From Thermus antranikianii DSM 12462 (lineage in GTDB: Bacteria > Deinococcota > Deinococci > Deinococcales > Thermaceae): DNA of 64,000 bases. Shown here in pieces: positions 54,162 to 63,915 of this stretch. The position numbers were made by a program, and so were the translations under genes. Within the stretch, counting starts at the first letter, position 1, and each line of letters starts with the position of its first letter. The stretch lies in NCBI RefSeq assembly GCF_000423905.1, contig NZ_AUIW01000002.1, positions 242,172 to 306,171 on the forward strand, read 5' to 3'. The notes under the pieces are model-generated. The model saw nothing but the letters and a program-made list of their open reading frames with translations, had not been told where the DNA came from and did no database searches.

Positions 54162-55631
54162 ATGCTGAAACTGGAGAACATCACCAAGCGCTTTGGTTCC
54201 GTGGTGGCCAACCGCCGGATCACCCTCGAGGTGGCCCGGGGGGAGGTCCTGGCCCTTCTGGGGGAAAACGGGGCGGGGAAGACCACCTTGGTGAGCATCC
54301 TCTACGGCCTTTATGCCCCGGATGAGGGGAGGATCCTCCTGGAGGGTCAAGAGGTGCGGATCCCGTCCCCCAAGGCCGCCCAGCGGCTGGGCATCGCCTT
54401 GGTGCCCCAGCACCCTGAGCTCATCGAGGCCCACACCGTGGCCGAGAACCTGGCTTTAGGCCTAGACCTGCCCCTGGCTTTCTCCCGCCGGGCTCTGGTG
54501 CGGCGGCTTGCGGCGCTTTTGGAGGGGCATCCTTTGGGCGTGGACCTCGAGGCGCCCGTGGCCCGCCTTTCCGCAGGGGAGAAGCAAAGGGTGGAGCTCC
54601 TTCGCGCCCTCCTTAACCGCCCCCGGGTGCTCGTCCTGGACGAGCCCACCAGCGTCCTTACCCCCAAGGAGGCGGAGGGGCTCTTCCAGGAGATCCGCCG
54701 CCTCAAGGCCTTGGGCCTGGCGGTGATCTTCATCAGCCACAAGCTGGAGGAGGTCCTGGCCATCGCCGACCGGATTGCCGTGCTTAGGGCGGGGGAGAAG
54801 GTGGGGGAGGTTTGGCGGCAGGAGGCGGACAAGGACCTCCTGGTGCGCCTCATGGTGGGCCGGAGCCTGGCCCCGCCCCCCAAGGTGCCCCCGCCCCGGG
54901 AGGAAGTGGTCCTCGAGGTGGAGGACCTTCTGGTGCCCCGACACGGTTTTCCCGTCCAGGGGGTTTCCTTCACCTTGCGGGCAGGGGAGGTGCTGGGGAT
55001 CGCGGGGGTGGCGGGAAGCGGGCAGGCGGAACTCGTGCAGGCCTTGGCGGGTCTCAGGCCCCACCAGGGCCGGATTCGGTTCCTTGGCAAGCCCTGGCCC
55101 CGGGATCCCATGGGCCTCTTCCGCCAGGGGGTGGCCCATATTCCCGAGGAGCGGAGCATGGGGGTGGTGGGGGGTATGAGCGTGGCCGAGAACCTGGCCC
55201 TTAGAACCTACCCTCGCTTTGTTCGCAGGGGCTTGCTGGATTACCGGGCCATGGAAATGGAGGCGGAGGGCTTGATCCAGCGCTACGGCATCCGCACCCC
55301 CTCCCCCCGCACCCCGGTGCGGTTCCTCTCGGGAGGAAACGTGCAGAAGGTGATCCTGGCCCGGGAGCTTTGGGGGGGGCCTCGCCTTCTCTTGGCCATG
55401 CACCCCACTTACGGGCTGGACGTGGGGGCCACCGAGGAGGTTCACGGGCGTATCCTGGAGCTTGTGCAAGGCGGTGCGGCCGTGCTTTTGGTCAGCGAGG
55501 ATCTGGACGAGATCCTGGCCCTCTCCCATAGGGTGGCGGCCCTGTACCACGGGCGCTTCGTGGGGCCTGTTCCCCGGGAGGAGGCGGACCGGGAGCGGCT
55601 GGGGCGGATGATGACGGAGGGGCGGGTATGA
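54162..55631 (+). CDS. BMP-family nucleoside ABC transporter ATPase
   Basis: 489 residues with two ABC domains. The first has GENGAGKTTLVSIL and LSAGEKQRVE; the second has GVAGSGQAELVQAL and LSGGNVQKVILARE. It starts at ATG 54162 (MLKLENITKRFG); the frame is open to 54042, but that is unlike the family. It energises a nucleoside/purine or sugar importer with the two permeases that follow. Overlaps the next gene by four bases. Confidence 0.92.
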   Translation: MLKLENITKRFGSVVANRRITLEVARGEVLALLGENGAGKTTLVSILYGLYAPDEGRILLEGQEVRIPSPKAAQRLGIALVPQHPELIEAHTVAENLALGLDLPLAFSRRALVRRLAALLEGHPLGVDLEAPVARLSAGEKQRVELLRALLNRPRVLVLDEPTSVLTPKEAEGLFQEIRRLKALGLAVIFISHKLEEVLAIADRIAVLRAGEKVGEVWRQEADKDLLVRLMVGRSLAPPPKVPPPREEVVLEVEDLLVPRHGFPVQGVSFTLRAGEVLGIAGVAGSGQAELVQALAGLRPHQGRIRFLGKPWPRDPMGLFRQGVAHIPEERSMGVVGGMSVAENLALRTYPRFVRRGLLDYRAMEMEAEGLIQRYGIRTPSPRTPVRFLSGGNVQKVILARELWGGPRLLLAMHPTYGLDVGATEEVHGRILELVQGGAAVLLVSEDLDEILALSHRVAALYHGRFVGPVPREEADRERLGRMMTEGRV

Positions 55632-56677
55632 GGTGGGAGCTGGATCCTAGCCCAAGCCCCTGGAAGGTGTTCTTGGCCTATAGCCTGTTCGTGGCCCTGG
55701 CCTTGTTGCTTTTAGGCCTTCTTTTCCGCCTCTATGGGGTATCCCCGCTAAAGGCCTACGGGCTTCTCCTCTCCCCCCTGGGGGATTCCTTGGGCCTGGC
55801 CGAGGTGGGGCGGCGCACCATCCCCCTCCTCCTCATCGGGGCAGGCTTGGCCCTGGCCTTTAGGGTAGGGTTTTTCAACATCGGGGCGGAGGGGCAGCTT
55901 CTCATGGGAGCGGTGGGAGGAACCTACGTGGCCCTTTTCCTGCCTCCTGGACCCTGGACCCTGCCCCTCATGTTCCTTTTGGGGGGTGGTCTGGGGGCGG
56001 TTTGGAGTGGGCTTGCCGCCTGGCTTCGGGTGCGCTTTGGGGCCAACGAGATCCTAACCACCCTCATGCAGAACTACCTGGTCTACTACCTGGTGGTCTA
56101 CCTGGTGGCGGGACCCTGGAAGGGGCAGATGGTCTTCGGCTTCCTCTACACGGATCGGTTTCCCCCGGAGGCCCAGCTTCCCCGCCTGGGGGATACCCTG
56201 GTGCACTGGCCCACCCTGCTTCTTGGGATTGCGGCGGCCTTGGGGCTTCAGCTCCTGCTCTTCCGTACCCCCTTGGGCTTTGAATGGCGCGTCCTGGGGG
56301 AAAACCCGGAGGCCGCCCGGTACCTGGGCCTTAAGGGGGGCAGGCTGATCCTCTTGGCGGCGCTTCTTTCCGGTTTCCTTGCGGGCCTGGCGGGGGTGGG
56401 GGAGGTGGCGGGCATCCACCTGAGGCTTTTGGAGCCCGCCCAGATCTCCCTGGGGTACGGCTTCACCGCCATCCTGGTGGCCTGGCTGGCCCGGGGAAGG
56501 CCCCTTTGGGCGCTCTTTACCGCCCCCCTTCTCGGCCTCATCCTGGCCGGGGGGGATGCCTTGAAGCTCGCCCTTTCCATGCCCTTTCGGGTGGTGGACG
56601 TGGTGGCGGGGCTTTTGCTCCTTAGCCTCATCGGGGCCGAGGCCTTGAGCCAACGTCGCTTGGTCTGGAGGCGCTGA
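55628..56677 (+). CDS. BMP-type ABC transporter permease 1
   Basis: 349 residues, about nine helices. GFFNIGAEGQLLMGAVGG and RFGANEILTTLMQNYLVYYL are the YufP/NupP-like features. It pairs with the next permease and overlaps it by one base. Confidence 0.92.
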   Translation: MRWELDPSPSPWKVFLAYSLFVALALLLLGLLFRLYGVSPLKAYGLLLSPLGDSLGLAEVGRRTIPLLLIGAGLALAFRVGFFNIGAEGQLLMGAVGGTYVALFLPPGPWTLPLMFLLGGGLGAVWSGLAAWLRVRFGANEILTTLMQNYLVYYLVVYLVAGPWKGQMVFGFLYTDRFPPEAQLPRLGDTLVHWPTLLLGIAAALGLQLLLFRTPLGFEWRVLGENPEAARYLGLKGGRLILLAALLSGFLAGLAGVGEVAGIHLRLLEPAQISLGYGFTAILVAWLARGRPLWALFTAPLLGLILAGGDALKLALSMPFRVVDVVAGLLLLSLIGAEALSQRRLVWRR

Positions 56678-57510
56678 TGGAAGAGGCTCTGGTGCGCGCG
56701 GTGCTTTTCGGAACGCCCATGCTCTTGGCCTCCCTGGGGGCCCTTCTTTCCGAGCGGGGAGGGGTGGTGAACCTGGGGGTGGAGGGCATGATGGCGCTTT
56801 CCGCCCTGGCCGCCTTTGCCGCGGCCCTCGAGGCCGGGCCGGTTTGGGGGGTTCTTTGCGGGGTTGGGGTGGGCTCCTTGCTGGGCCTTTTCCTGGGCGT
56901 CTTCGCCGTGTTTCTCCGGGCCAACCAGTTCGTGGCGGGGCTTGCCCTGGCCGCCTTGGGCCTTGGGGCCTCGGGGTTTTTGGGGAAGCGGTACGAGGGA
57001 ACCCCCTTGCCCGACCCCCTGCCGGAAGGGGTGTTGGCCGGGCTGGCTTTGATCCTGGCCCTGGGCCTCCACCTCCTCCTTTCCCGCACCCGGTATGGCC
57101 TTTACCTGAGGAGCGTGGGGGAGAACCCAAAGGCGGCGGACCTCTTCGGGGTGAGCGTGGATGGGGTGCGGTACCTGGCCTTGGCCCTGGGGGGCGGGAT
57201 GATCGGCCTGGCTGGGGCCTACCTTTCCCTGGCCTACCGCCCCTCCTGGACGGACGGCATGACCTCGGGGCTGGGCTGGGTGGCCATCGCCCTGGTGATC
57301 CTGGCGGGCTGGCAGCCTTTAAGGGCCGTGCTGGGGGCTTACTTTTTTGGCCTCCTGTTCTTCCTGCAGTTCCGTTTGCAGGGCAGTGTACCTATACCGT
57401 CGGAGGCCTTTGCCGCCATGCCCTACCTTTTGGTTATCTTGGTCCTGGCCCTCTCGGGCCGCGCCCGGGCCCCCAAGGCCCTGGGCCAGCCCTTTGACCG
57501 GGGGAGGTGA
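56677..57510 (+). CDS. BMP-type ABC transporter permease 2
   Basis: 277 residues, about eight helices. TPMLLASLGALLSERGGVVNLGVEGMM is the YufQ/NupQ-type opening. It forms the channel with the first permease. The binding protein follows 3 bases later. Confidence 0.92.
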   Translation: MEEALVRAVLFGTPMLLASLGALLSERGGVVNLGVEGMMALSALAAFAAALEAGPVWGVLCGVGVGSLLGLFLGVFAVFLRANQFVAGLALAALGLGASGFLGKRYEGTPLPDPLPEGVLAGLALILALGLHLLLSRTRYGLYLRSVGENPKAADLFGVSVDGVRYLALALGGGMIGLAGAYLSLAYRPSWTDGMTSGLGWVAIALVILAGWQPLRAVLGAYFFGLLFFLQFRLQGSVPIPSEAFAAMPYLLVILVLALSGRARAPKALGQPFDRGR

Positions 57511-57513
57511 AGG

Positions 57514-58653
57514 ATGAGGAGGATTCTAGGTTTGCTGCTATTGGCGTTGGGGTTGGCGTGGGCCCAAGGGGATAAGCTCAAGGCCTGCTTTATCTATGTG
57601 GGGCCCATTGGGGATGCGGGCTGGACCTACGCCCACGATCAAGGGCGGAAGAAGGCGGAGGCCGCCCTTCCCTGGCTGGAAACCCGGTATGTGGAAAGCG
57701 TGCCCGAGGCCCAGGCCCTTCCGGTCATCGACCGGTTTGTGAGGGAAGGGTGCCAGGTGATCTTCGCCACCAGCTTCGGGTACATGGAGGCGGTCCTCGA
57801 GGGGGCGAAGAAGTACCCGAACGTCATCTTTGCCCACGCCACCGGGGTCAAGCGGGCTCCCAACGTGGCCACCTACATGGCGGACTTCTACCAGGTCTAC
57901 TACCTGAACGGCCTGGCCGCCGGGGCCCTTTCCAAGACGGGCAAGGTGGGGTACGTGGCCGCCTTCCCCATCCCTGAGGTGAAGCGCCACATCAACGCCT
58001 TCACCCTGGGGGTTAGGGCGGTGAACCCCAAGGCCCAGGTGCTGGTGCGCTGGATCAACGCCTGGTACGACCCGGCCAAGGCCCGGGAGGCCACGGAGGC
58101 CCTTCTGGCCCAAGGGGCGGACGTCTTCGCCTTCACCGAGGACACCCCTACGGTGATCCAGACGGCGGCCAAGAAGGGAGCCTACTCCTTCGGCCACTAC
58201 ACCCCCATGCTGAAGTTCGCCCCGGACCACGTGGTCTCCGGCCAGATCGTCCACTGGGATGTCATCTACATCGACTTTCTCAAGAAGGTGAAGGAGGGGG
58301 TCTACACCGCCAAGAACCTGCAGAATGTGGATTACTTCTGGCTCCTGCAGCACAAGGCGGTGGAGATGGGGGCGGACTACGGGGTGCCCATAAACCCCAA
58401 GCACGTGCCCCTGTTGCAGAAGGCGGAGATGACGGTGGGCGGGAAGAAGGTGAGCGTCTACGACCGCATCATGAGCCTGCTTAAGGACATGCAGAGCCCC
58501 AAGCCCACCTTCGACCCCTTCACGGGTCCCATCCAGGACCGGAAGGGGGTGGTGCGGATCCCGGCGGGGAAAAAGGCCACCCTCCAGGAGCTCCTCACCA
58601 TGGAGTGGGCGGCGCCAGGGGTGGTGGGGGACTGGCCCGGAGAACCCAAATAG
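57514..58653 (+). CDS. BMP-family substrate-binding protein
   Basis: 379 residues. A signal peptide (RRILGLLLLALGLAWAQ) without lipobox Cys, so probably free periplasmic. KACFIYVGPIGDAGWTYAHDQG, ATSFGYMEAV and the C-terminal YTAKNLQNVDYFWL fit the basic membrane protein (PnrA-like) family, which binds nucleosides. GGAGGTGAAGG precedes ATG. It is last in the operon, whereas it is usually first. Confidence 0.92.
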   Translation: MRRILGLLLLALGLAWAQGDKLKACFIYVGPIGDAGWTYAHDQGRKKAEAALPWLETRYVESVPEAQALPVIDRFVREGCQVIFATSFGYMEAVLEGAKKYPNVIFAHATGVKRAPNVATYMADFYQVYYLNGLAAGALSKTGKVGYVAAFPIPEVKRHINAFTLGVRAVNPKAQVLVRWINAWYDPAKAREATEALLAQGADVFAFTEDTPTVIQTAAKKGAYSFGHYTPMLKFAPDHVVSGQIVHWDVIYIDFLKKVKEGVYTAKNLQNVDYFWLLQHKAVEMGADYGVPINPKHVPLLQKAEMTVGGKKVSVYDRIMSLLKDMQSPKPTFDPFTGPIQDRKGVVRIPAGKKATLQELLTMEWAAPGVVGDWPGEPK

Positions 58654-58666
58654 AACCCGAAGGTTT

Positions 58667-58699
58667 GGGGCCAGGGAGGACCTCCCTGGCCCATTTTCC
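58667..58699. terminator. Terminator after BMP operon
   Basis: GGGCCAGGGAGG/CCTCCCTGGCCC perfect stem (58668-58679 and 58681-58692), then ATTTTCC on the forward strand. Confidence 0.85.
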
Positions 58700-58809
58700 A
58701 TCTCCTGGCCTTTGGCCGAACCGCTTCGCTGGGTATTGCGCCCTGTAGTCCTTCCGGCATGGCCCCGGAGAAGGGTCTTCTGAACCCCTTGCCCTGGGGC
58801 AGGAGGGCG

Positions 58810-60108
58810 CTAGAGCGCCTGGAAGACCTCCTCGAGGATCTCCAGACCCAGGGCCGCCTCCTGTTCCGTGAGGATGAGGGGCGGGGCGATGCGGAGGGCG
58901 GAAGGCCCGGCGGGGAGGAGGAGAAGCCCCTTCTTGAAGGCCAGCTCCACCGCCTTGTCCCTGAGGTCGGGCCGCTCCTCCGTTGGGGTGCCGAAGTCCA
59001 GGCCGATCATGAGCCCCCTCCCCCGCACATCCCCCAGGAAGGGGAAGCGGCCCTGCATGGCCTTGAGCTCCCTGAGGAGGTAGGCCCCCACCTGCCTGGC
59101 GTTTTCCATGAGGCCCGCCTCCAGGAGGTCCAAGGTGGCGTGGGCGGCGGCGGCGGCCACCGCCTGGCCGCCGAAGGTGGTGCCGTGGGCCCCGGGGCGC
59201 CAGCTTGCGAGCTCCTCCCGGAAAAGAAGGGCGCTCAGGGGGTAGCCGGAGGCCAGGCCCTTGGCCAGGACGTAGACGTCCGCCTTGACCCCCTCGTGCT
59301 CGAGGGCGAAGAAGAGCCCGGTGCGGCCAGCGCCCGACTGCACCTCATCCGCCACCAGGAGGATGCCGTGCCGTTCCAGAAGAGCCTTGAGCTCGGGGAT
59401 GAAGCCGGGCGGAGGCACCAAATATCCCCCTTCGCCCTGGATGGGCTCCAAGAAGAAGGCGGCCACCTCCTCCGGGGGCACCACGGTGCGGAAGAGGTGC
59501 TCCAGGTATTCCAGCACCGCTTTCCCTACCTCTTCCGGCCTTGCCCCCAGGGGGGGGCGGAAGGGATTGGGGAAGGGGACGTGCACCACCCCGGGAAGGA
59601 GAGGGGAGAAGCCCTTGCGGTAGGCGCTTTTGCTGGCGGTGAGGGAGAGGGCGCCCAGGCTCCTGCCGTGGAAGGCCCCGGTAAAGGCCAGGAGGTAGGG
59701 CCTTCCCGTGTGGTGGCGCACCAGCTTGATGGCGGCTTCGATCCCCTCGGTGCCGGAGTTGCCGAAGAAGACCCGGTAGCCTCCGCCGAGCCTCCCCACC
59801 AGCCTTTCCGCCAGGGAAAGGGTGGGCTCGTGGGTGAAGTCGGAAAAGCACACGTGGGCGAAGCGCTCCGCCTGGGCCCGCACGGCTTCCAGCACCCTGG
59901 GGTGGGCGTAGCCGGTGGTGTTGACCGCTATCCCCGCCATGAAATCCAGGAAGATGTTCCCGTCCACGTCCTCCAGGAACACGCCCTGCCCCCGGGCGGG
60001 GACAAAGGGGTAGGGGCGGATGTAGGAAGGGGAGAGGACCGCCTGACCCCTTTCCAGGAGGGCCTTGGCCTTGGGACCGGGAAGCGGAGTGTGGATGCTG
60101 GGTTTCAT
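58810..60108 (-). CDS. Class III aminotransferase (GABA/acetylornithine type)
   Basis: 432 residues. NSGTEGIEAAIKLVRHHTGR, GAFHGRSLGALSLT, DEVQSGAGRTG and KGLASGYPLSA (PLP Lys) are present. Possible substrates include 4-aminobutyrate, ornithine or acetylornithine; Thermus has several and the sequence does not choose. ATG 60108 is used, with TAGACT eight bases upstream, a leaderless start. Confidence 0.87.
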   Translation of the reverse strand: MKPSIHTPLPGPKAKALLERGQAVLSPSYIRPYPFVPARGQGVFLEDVDGNIFLDFMAGIAVNTTGYAHPRVLEAVRAQAERFAHVCFSDFTHEPTLSLAERLVGRLGGGYRVFFGNSGTEGIEAAIKLVRHHTGRPYLLAFTGAFHGRSLGALSLTASKSAYRKGFSPLLPGVVHVPFPNPFRPPLGARPEEVGKAVLEYLEHLFRTVVPPEEVAAFFLEPIQGEGGYLVPPPGFIPELKALLERHGILLVADEVQSGAGRTGLFFALEHEGVKADVYVLAKGLASGYPLSALLFREELASWRPGAHGTTFGGQAVAAAAAHATLDLLEAGLMENARQVGAYLLRELKAMQGRFPFLGDVRGRGLMIGLDFGTPTEERPDLRDKAVELAFKKGLLLLPAGPSALRIAPPLILTEQEAALGLEILEEVFQAL

Positions 60109-60175
60109 ACGGGGCCAGTCTACCAAGCCCCTGGCCCCTTTCCCAGGCGCATTTTATGCAGCAGAAGATGGCTTT

Positions 60176-60724
60176 TTACAGGAGGCCTTCGGCTTCCAGG
60201 TGGGGGCGGGCGTAGAAGAGGGTGAGGGCGGTGGAGGCGTCCTGGATCTCCCCGGCCTCCAGGAGGCGGTAGACCTCGGGAAGGGGAAGTTCCACAGTTT
60301 CCAGAAGCTCCCCGTCCTCGAGGGCCGGCTTGGCCACCACCTCCGCCTGAAGGGCCAGGAAGGGGTGGAAGACCACCGCGGTGAAGGAGGGCTGGGGGTG
60401 GAAGGGGGGAAGGGGGAAGAACCGTTTGGCCTCGGCCCCCACCTCCTCCAGAAGCTCCCTTTGCGCGGCCTCCAAGGGGGTTTCCCCGGGATCCACCTTG
60501 CCCGCGGGGATCTCCAGGAGGAACTTGCCCGTGGGGTGGCGGTACTGGCGGATGAGGAGGGCGGTGGCCTTGTCGGTCACGGGAAGGACGAAACTCGCCG
60601 CCACCGGTCCCGGGCGGTAGATGTAGGTGAGCTCCTTGCCGGTGTGGGTGCGCAACCTTTCCCGCACCAGCCTTACGGGCTCGGAGAGGATTTCTTCCAG
60701 CTCGAGGCGCTTCCAGGGGCTCAT
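60176..60724 (-). CDS. Nudix hydrolase (ADP-ribose pyrophosphatase-like)
   Basis: 182 residues. The Nudix box GKVDPGETPLEAAQRELLEEVGA is complete. HPQPSFTAVVFHPFLA fits the ADP-ribose or FAD pyrophosphatase group. It cleaves nucleoside diphosphate sugars to AMP or similar. It overlaps the yqeY stop by four bases (ATGA). Confidence 0.88.
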   Translation of the reverse strand: MSPWKRLELEEILSEPVRLVRERLRTHTGKELTYIYRPGPVAASFVLPVTDKATALLIRQYRHPTGKFLLEIPAGKVDPGETPLEAAQRELLEEVGAEAKRFFPLPPFHPQPSFTAVVFHPFLALQAEVVAKPALEDGELLETVELPLPEVYRLLEAGEIQDASTALTLFYARPHLEAEGLL

Positions 60725-61107
60725 TTCGCCAAGCGCTCTATCACCCGGCGCACCTTCTCCCCGGGGGCCCTGGGGCCCAGGGCCTTGGTCACCACGCCTA
60801 TGGCCGCTAGGGGGGTCTTGAACTGGGACAGGTCTATGTTTTCCCGGATCCAGGCCTCGATCTCCTCCTCGCTCATCTCCTTGGGGAGGAAGCGGTCCAG
60901 GAACTCCACCTCAAAGGTGTTGCCCTGCTCCAGGGCGATCTCGCGCAGGGCCTTGAGCACCTTCACCGCCTCGGCATCGGGCAGGGGTTTGCCATCCCCT
61001 TTTCGGTCCAGCTCCGCCTTCACCACCCGGGCGAAGTCCAGGGTCTTCTGGTCCCGGGCCTTCATGGCCTCCTTGATGGCTTCCTTGATGGCCTCGTAGA
61101 TGCTCAT
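60721..61107 (-). CDS. GatB/YqeY domain protein
   Basis: 128 residues from ATG 61107, with AAGGGGG upstream. SIYEAIKEAIKEAMKARDQKTLDFARVVKAELD and the C-terminal helix match the YqeY family related to the GatB tail, which binds tRNA. Role not known in detail. It is divergent from purH with 31 bases between starts. Confidence 0.87.
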   Translation of the reverse strand: MSIYEAIKEAIKEAMKARDQKTLDFARVVKAELDRKGDGKPLPDAEAVKVLKALREIALEQGNTFEVEFLDRFLPKEMSEEEIEAWIRENIDLSQFKTPLAAIGVVTKALGPRAPGEKVRRVIERLAK

Positions 61108-61138
61108 CCCCCTTAGTGTAGCCGGTAGAATGCGCCTT

Positions 61139-62629
61139 ATGTGGGCGCTTCTTTCCGTTTCCGACAAGAGGGGGCTCGTGCCCTTCGCCCAGGGGCTTTT
61201 ACGGCTGGGTTATAGGCTCTTGGCCACGGGGGGCACCCACAGGGCCTTGGTGGAGGCGGGGCTTCCCGTCACCTACATCTCGGACTTCACGGGTTTTCCC
61301 GAGGTCCTCGAGGGCCGGGTCAAGACCCTCCACCCCAAGGTGCATGCGGGGCTTCTCGCCCGGCCCGACCAGGAGGAGGAGCTCAAGGCCCTGGGCTTTG
61401 AGCGGATCGGGGTCCTGGCGGTGAACCTCTACCCCTTCCGGGAGACGGTGGCCAGGGGGGCGGATTTCGCCGAGGCCCTGGAGCAGATCGACATCGGGGG
61501 CCCCGCCATGCTCCGGGCGGCGGCCAAGAACCACATGGCGGTCCTGCCCGTGTGCGACCCTGAGGACTACCCTCGGGTGCTTCAGGCCCTCGAGGAAGGC
61601 CCTTCCCTTGAGTTCCGCAGGGAGCTTGCCCGCAAGGCCTTCGCCCACACCGCCAGCTACGACGCCGCCATTGCCGAGTGGCTTGCCGGGGAGAAGTTCC
61701 CCCCCGAGAAGTTTTTGGTCCTCAGGCGGGAAAGCCCCTTGCGCTACGGGGAAAACCCGCACCAGGAAGCGGCCCTTTACCGGGTTTATGGGGAAAAGGG
61801 GCCTCTTTTGGAGGCCCGGGTCCTCCAGGGCAAGGCCATGAGCTTCAACAACTACCTGGACGCCGAGGCCGCCTGGAACCTGGTCTCGGAGTTTGAGGGC
61901 CCTGCCTGCGTGGCCATCAAGCACCAGAACCCCTGCGGGGTGGCCTTGGGGGAAGGTCCTTTGGAGGCGTACCGGAAGGCCTACGAGGCGGACCCGGTTT
62001 CCATCTTCGGGGGCATCGTGGCCTTTAACCGGGAGGTGGACGGACCCACGGCGGAGGCCATGAGGGAGGTCTTTTTGGAGGTGGTCCTGGCCCCGGGCTT
62101 CACCCCGGAGGCCCTGGCGGTCTTTTCCCGCAAGAAGAACCTCCGGCTCCTCGAGGTGCCCTTCCCCGCCCAGGGAGCCTACCTGGACTTGAGGCGCCTT
62201 AGGGGCGGGGTGCTCCTCCAGGATGCGGATACCCTGGATCCCATGGAGCCCAAGGTGGTCACGCAAAAGGCCCCCACCCAGGAGGAGTGGCAGGACCTCC
62301 TCTTCGCCTGGAAGGTGGTGAAGCACGTGCGTTCCAACGCCATCGTGGTGGCCAAGGGGGGCCAGACCCTGGGCATCGGGGTAGGGCAGACCAACCGCTA
62401 CGCCTCCGCCAAACACGCCCTGAAGACCGCCAAGGAGAAGGCCAGGGGGGCGGTCTTGGCCTCGGATGCCTTCTTCCCCTTTGACGACGTGGTGCGCCTG
62501 GCGGGGGAGTTTGGCATCAGCGCCATCATCCAGCCCGGGGGAAGCGTGCGGGACGAGGATTCCATCCGGGCGGCGGACGAGCTGGGCATGGCCATGGTGT
62601 TCACCGGGGTGCGGCACTTTAAGCACTAG
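61139..62629 (+). CDS. purH: Bifunctional AICAR transformylase/IMP cyclohydrolase PurH
   Basis: 496 residues from ATG 61139, which lies 7 bases after -10 TAGAAT. N-terminal IMP cyclohydrolase ([21 protein letters not shown]), C-terminal transformylase with [11 protein letters not shown] and catalytic Lys/His, RYGENPHQ. It performs the last two steps of IMP synthesis. The frame is open from 61100 but the start fits 61139. Confidence 0.96.
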   Translation: MWALLSVSDKRGLVPFAQGLLRLGYRLLATGGTHRALVEAGLPVTYISDFTGFPEVLEGRVKTLHPKVHAGLLARPDQEEELKALGFERIGVLAVNLYPFRETVARGADFAEALEQIDIGGPAMLRAAAKNHMAVLPVCDPEDYPRVLQALEEGPSLEFRRELARKAFAHTASYDAAIAEWLAGEKFPPEKFLVLRRESPLRYGENPHQEAALYRVYGEKGPLLEARVLQGKAMSFNNYLDAEAAWNLVSEFEGPACVAIKHQNPCGVALGEGPLEAYRKAYEADPVSIFGGIVAFNREVDGPTAEAMREVFLEVVLAPGFTPEALAVFSRKKNLRLLEVPFPAQGAYLDLRRLRGGVLLQDADTLDPMEPKVVTQKAPTQEEWQDLLFAWKVVKHVRSNAIVVAKGGQTLGIGVGQTNRYASAKHALKTAKEKARGAVLASDAFFPFDDVVRLAGEFGISAIIQPGGSVRDEDSIRAADELGMAMVFTGVRHFKH

Positions 62630-62674
62630 GCGTCTTAATCCCCGTATCCGGGAGCATTTGGGTCTTGAGTAACC

Positions 62675-62703
62675 AAAAAGGAGCCCTGCAGGGCTCCTTT
62701 AAA
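62675..62703. terminator. Terminator between purH and desaturase
   Basis: Palindrome AAAGGAGCCC-TGCA-GGGCTCCTTT (62677-62700), with AAAAAG on one side and CTTTAAA on the other. Convergent genes; works both ways. Confidence 0.85.
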
Positions 62704-62716
62704 CCTAAGGGGGCGC

Positions 62717-63751
62717 TTAGTAGGCCTTCTTGCCTTGGGCTTCCCGCAGGCGCTGGTGAGCCTCCTTAAAGCCCACCAGCTTCCGGCTTTCCTCATCGTA
62801 GAGGTGCATGTCGGCGAAGGCGATCTTGAAGGCATCCTTGAGGGTAACCGTGGGGGCCACCTTCACGAGGTCCACCTCCTCCTGCACCTTGGGCAGGAGG
62901 TAGTTGGGGATCTTGGGGGCCAGGTGGTGGATGTGGTGGAAGCCGATGTTCCCGGTGAGCCACTGGAGCACCTTGGGGAGCTTCAGGTAGGTGCTTCCCT
63001 CCATGGCCGCCTTCAGGAACTCCCAGCGGGGGTCGTGCTCCCAGTAGACATCCTCAAACTGGTGCTGCACGTAGAAGAGGAAGATGCCGATCATTCCGGC
63101 CAGGTACTGGATGGGCAGGTAGACGAAGAGGAGGGTCTTAACCCCGAAGAAGACCACGATCCCCGCCAGCAAGAGGGCCAGGAAGAGGTTGGTTAGGGCC
63201 ACGGAGTTGCGCACGGAAGGCTTGTCCGAGCCGTAGCCTAAAGGAAGCCGGTAGGAGAGCATGAAGACGTAGATGGGCCCCAGGAGGAACATGACCCAGG
63301 GGTTCCGGTAAAGGCGGTACTTGAGCCTCTCCCAGGGGCTGGCCTTCAGGTACTCCTCCAGGGTCATGGTGTAGATGTCCCCCACCCCCCGCTTGTCCAG
63401 GTTGCCGCTGGTGGCGTGGTGCCGGGCGTGGGATAGCTGCCAGTGGTGGTAGGGAACCAGGGTGAGGACCCCGGTGAAGAAGCCTAGGAGATCGTTGGCC
63501 CACTTCCTGGGGAAGAAGGAGCCGTGGCCGGCGTCGTGCTGCAGGATGAACAGGCGGACCAGGAACAAGGCGGCTGCGAGGTCCAGAACGAGGGTCAGGG
63601 CCAGGGAAACGGAAAGGGCCTTGTAGGCCAGGTAAAAGAGGAGAAGAAGGGGAAGAAGGGTGTCCGCCACCTGGCGCAGGCTTCTTAGGGTGTCGGGCTT
63701 GGCATAGGGTTTGATGAGGGGGATCCAGTCCTTGGGTTCTACTTTGCGCAT
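62717..63751 (-). CDS. Membrane fatty acid desaturase
   Basis: 344 residues from ATG 63751. The three His boxes are HDAGHGS, HARHHAT and HHIHHLAP, as in diiron membrane desaturases. Four helices fit. It probably inserts a double bond or hydroxyl into acyl lipids. An in-frame ATG at 63784 also exists. GGAGGAG precedes ATG 63751, and that site can pair with upstream CACTCC. Confidence 0.88.
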   Translation of the reverse strand: MRKVEPKDWIPLIKPYAKPDTLRSLRQVADTLLPLLLLFYLAYKALSVSLALTLVLDLAAALFLVRLFILQHDAGHGSFFPRKWANDLLGFFTGVLTLVPYHHWQLSHARHHATSGNLDKRGVGDIYTMTLEEYLKASPWERLKYRLYRNPWVMFLLGPIYVFMLSYRLPLGYGSDKPSVRNSVALTNLFLALLLAGIVVFFGVKTLLFVYLPIQYLAGMIGIFLFYVQHQFEDVYWEHDPRWEFLKAAMEGSTYLKLPKVLQWLTGNIGFHHIHHLAPKIPNYLLPKVQEEVDLVKVAPTVTLKDAFKIAFADMHLYDEESRKLVGFKEAHQRLREAQGKKAY

Positions 63752-63915
63752 GCTCACTCCTCCCTGTTTTTGGGAGTGGTTCATGGTACCCCCACGGCGG
63801 ATGAGGACCATGAGGAAAGGGGGAGAAGGTTATCTCTACTAAGCAATCGATAATGAACCTTTGCTACACTGTAAAGCACATCTATGCCCAGGCGAGCCCA
63901 GTTAACCCGGTCGTG
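63752..63915 (-). other. Upstream region of desaturase
   Basis: Besides the hairpin, no gene seen. It holds a promoter: TTTACA (63875-63870), 17 bases, TATCGA (63852-63847). AT-rich relative to the rest. Confidence 0.55.
63755..63778 (-). promoter_or_regulatory. Hairpin covering desaturase RBS
   Basis: In RNA, CACTCC (63778-63773) can pair with GGAGTG (63760-63755), which holds the ribosome-binding site of ATG 63751. CTCCC/GGGAG is an alternative register. The loop contains AAAAACA. Confidence 0.45.

Noticed and set aside
53813..54298. Reverse frame over attR with the same [14 protein letters not shown] peptide
   Set aside because: Translation of the duplicated tRNA fragment, no ribosome-binding site, and overlaps the ABC gene.
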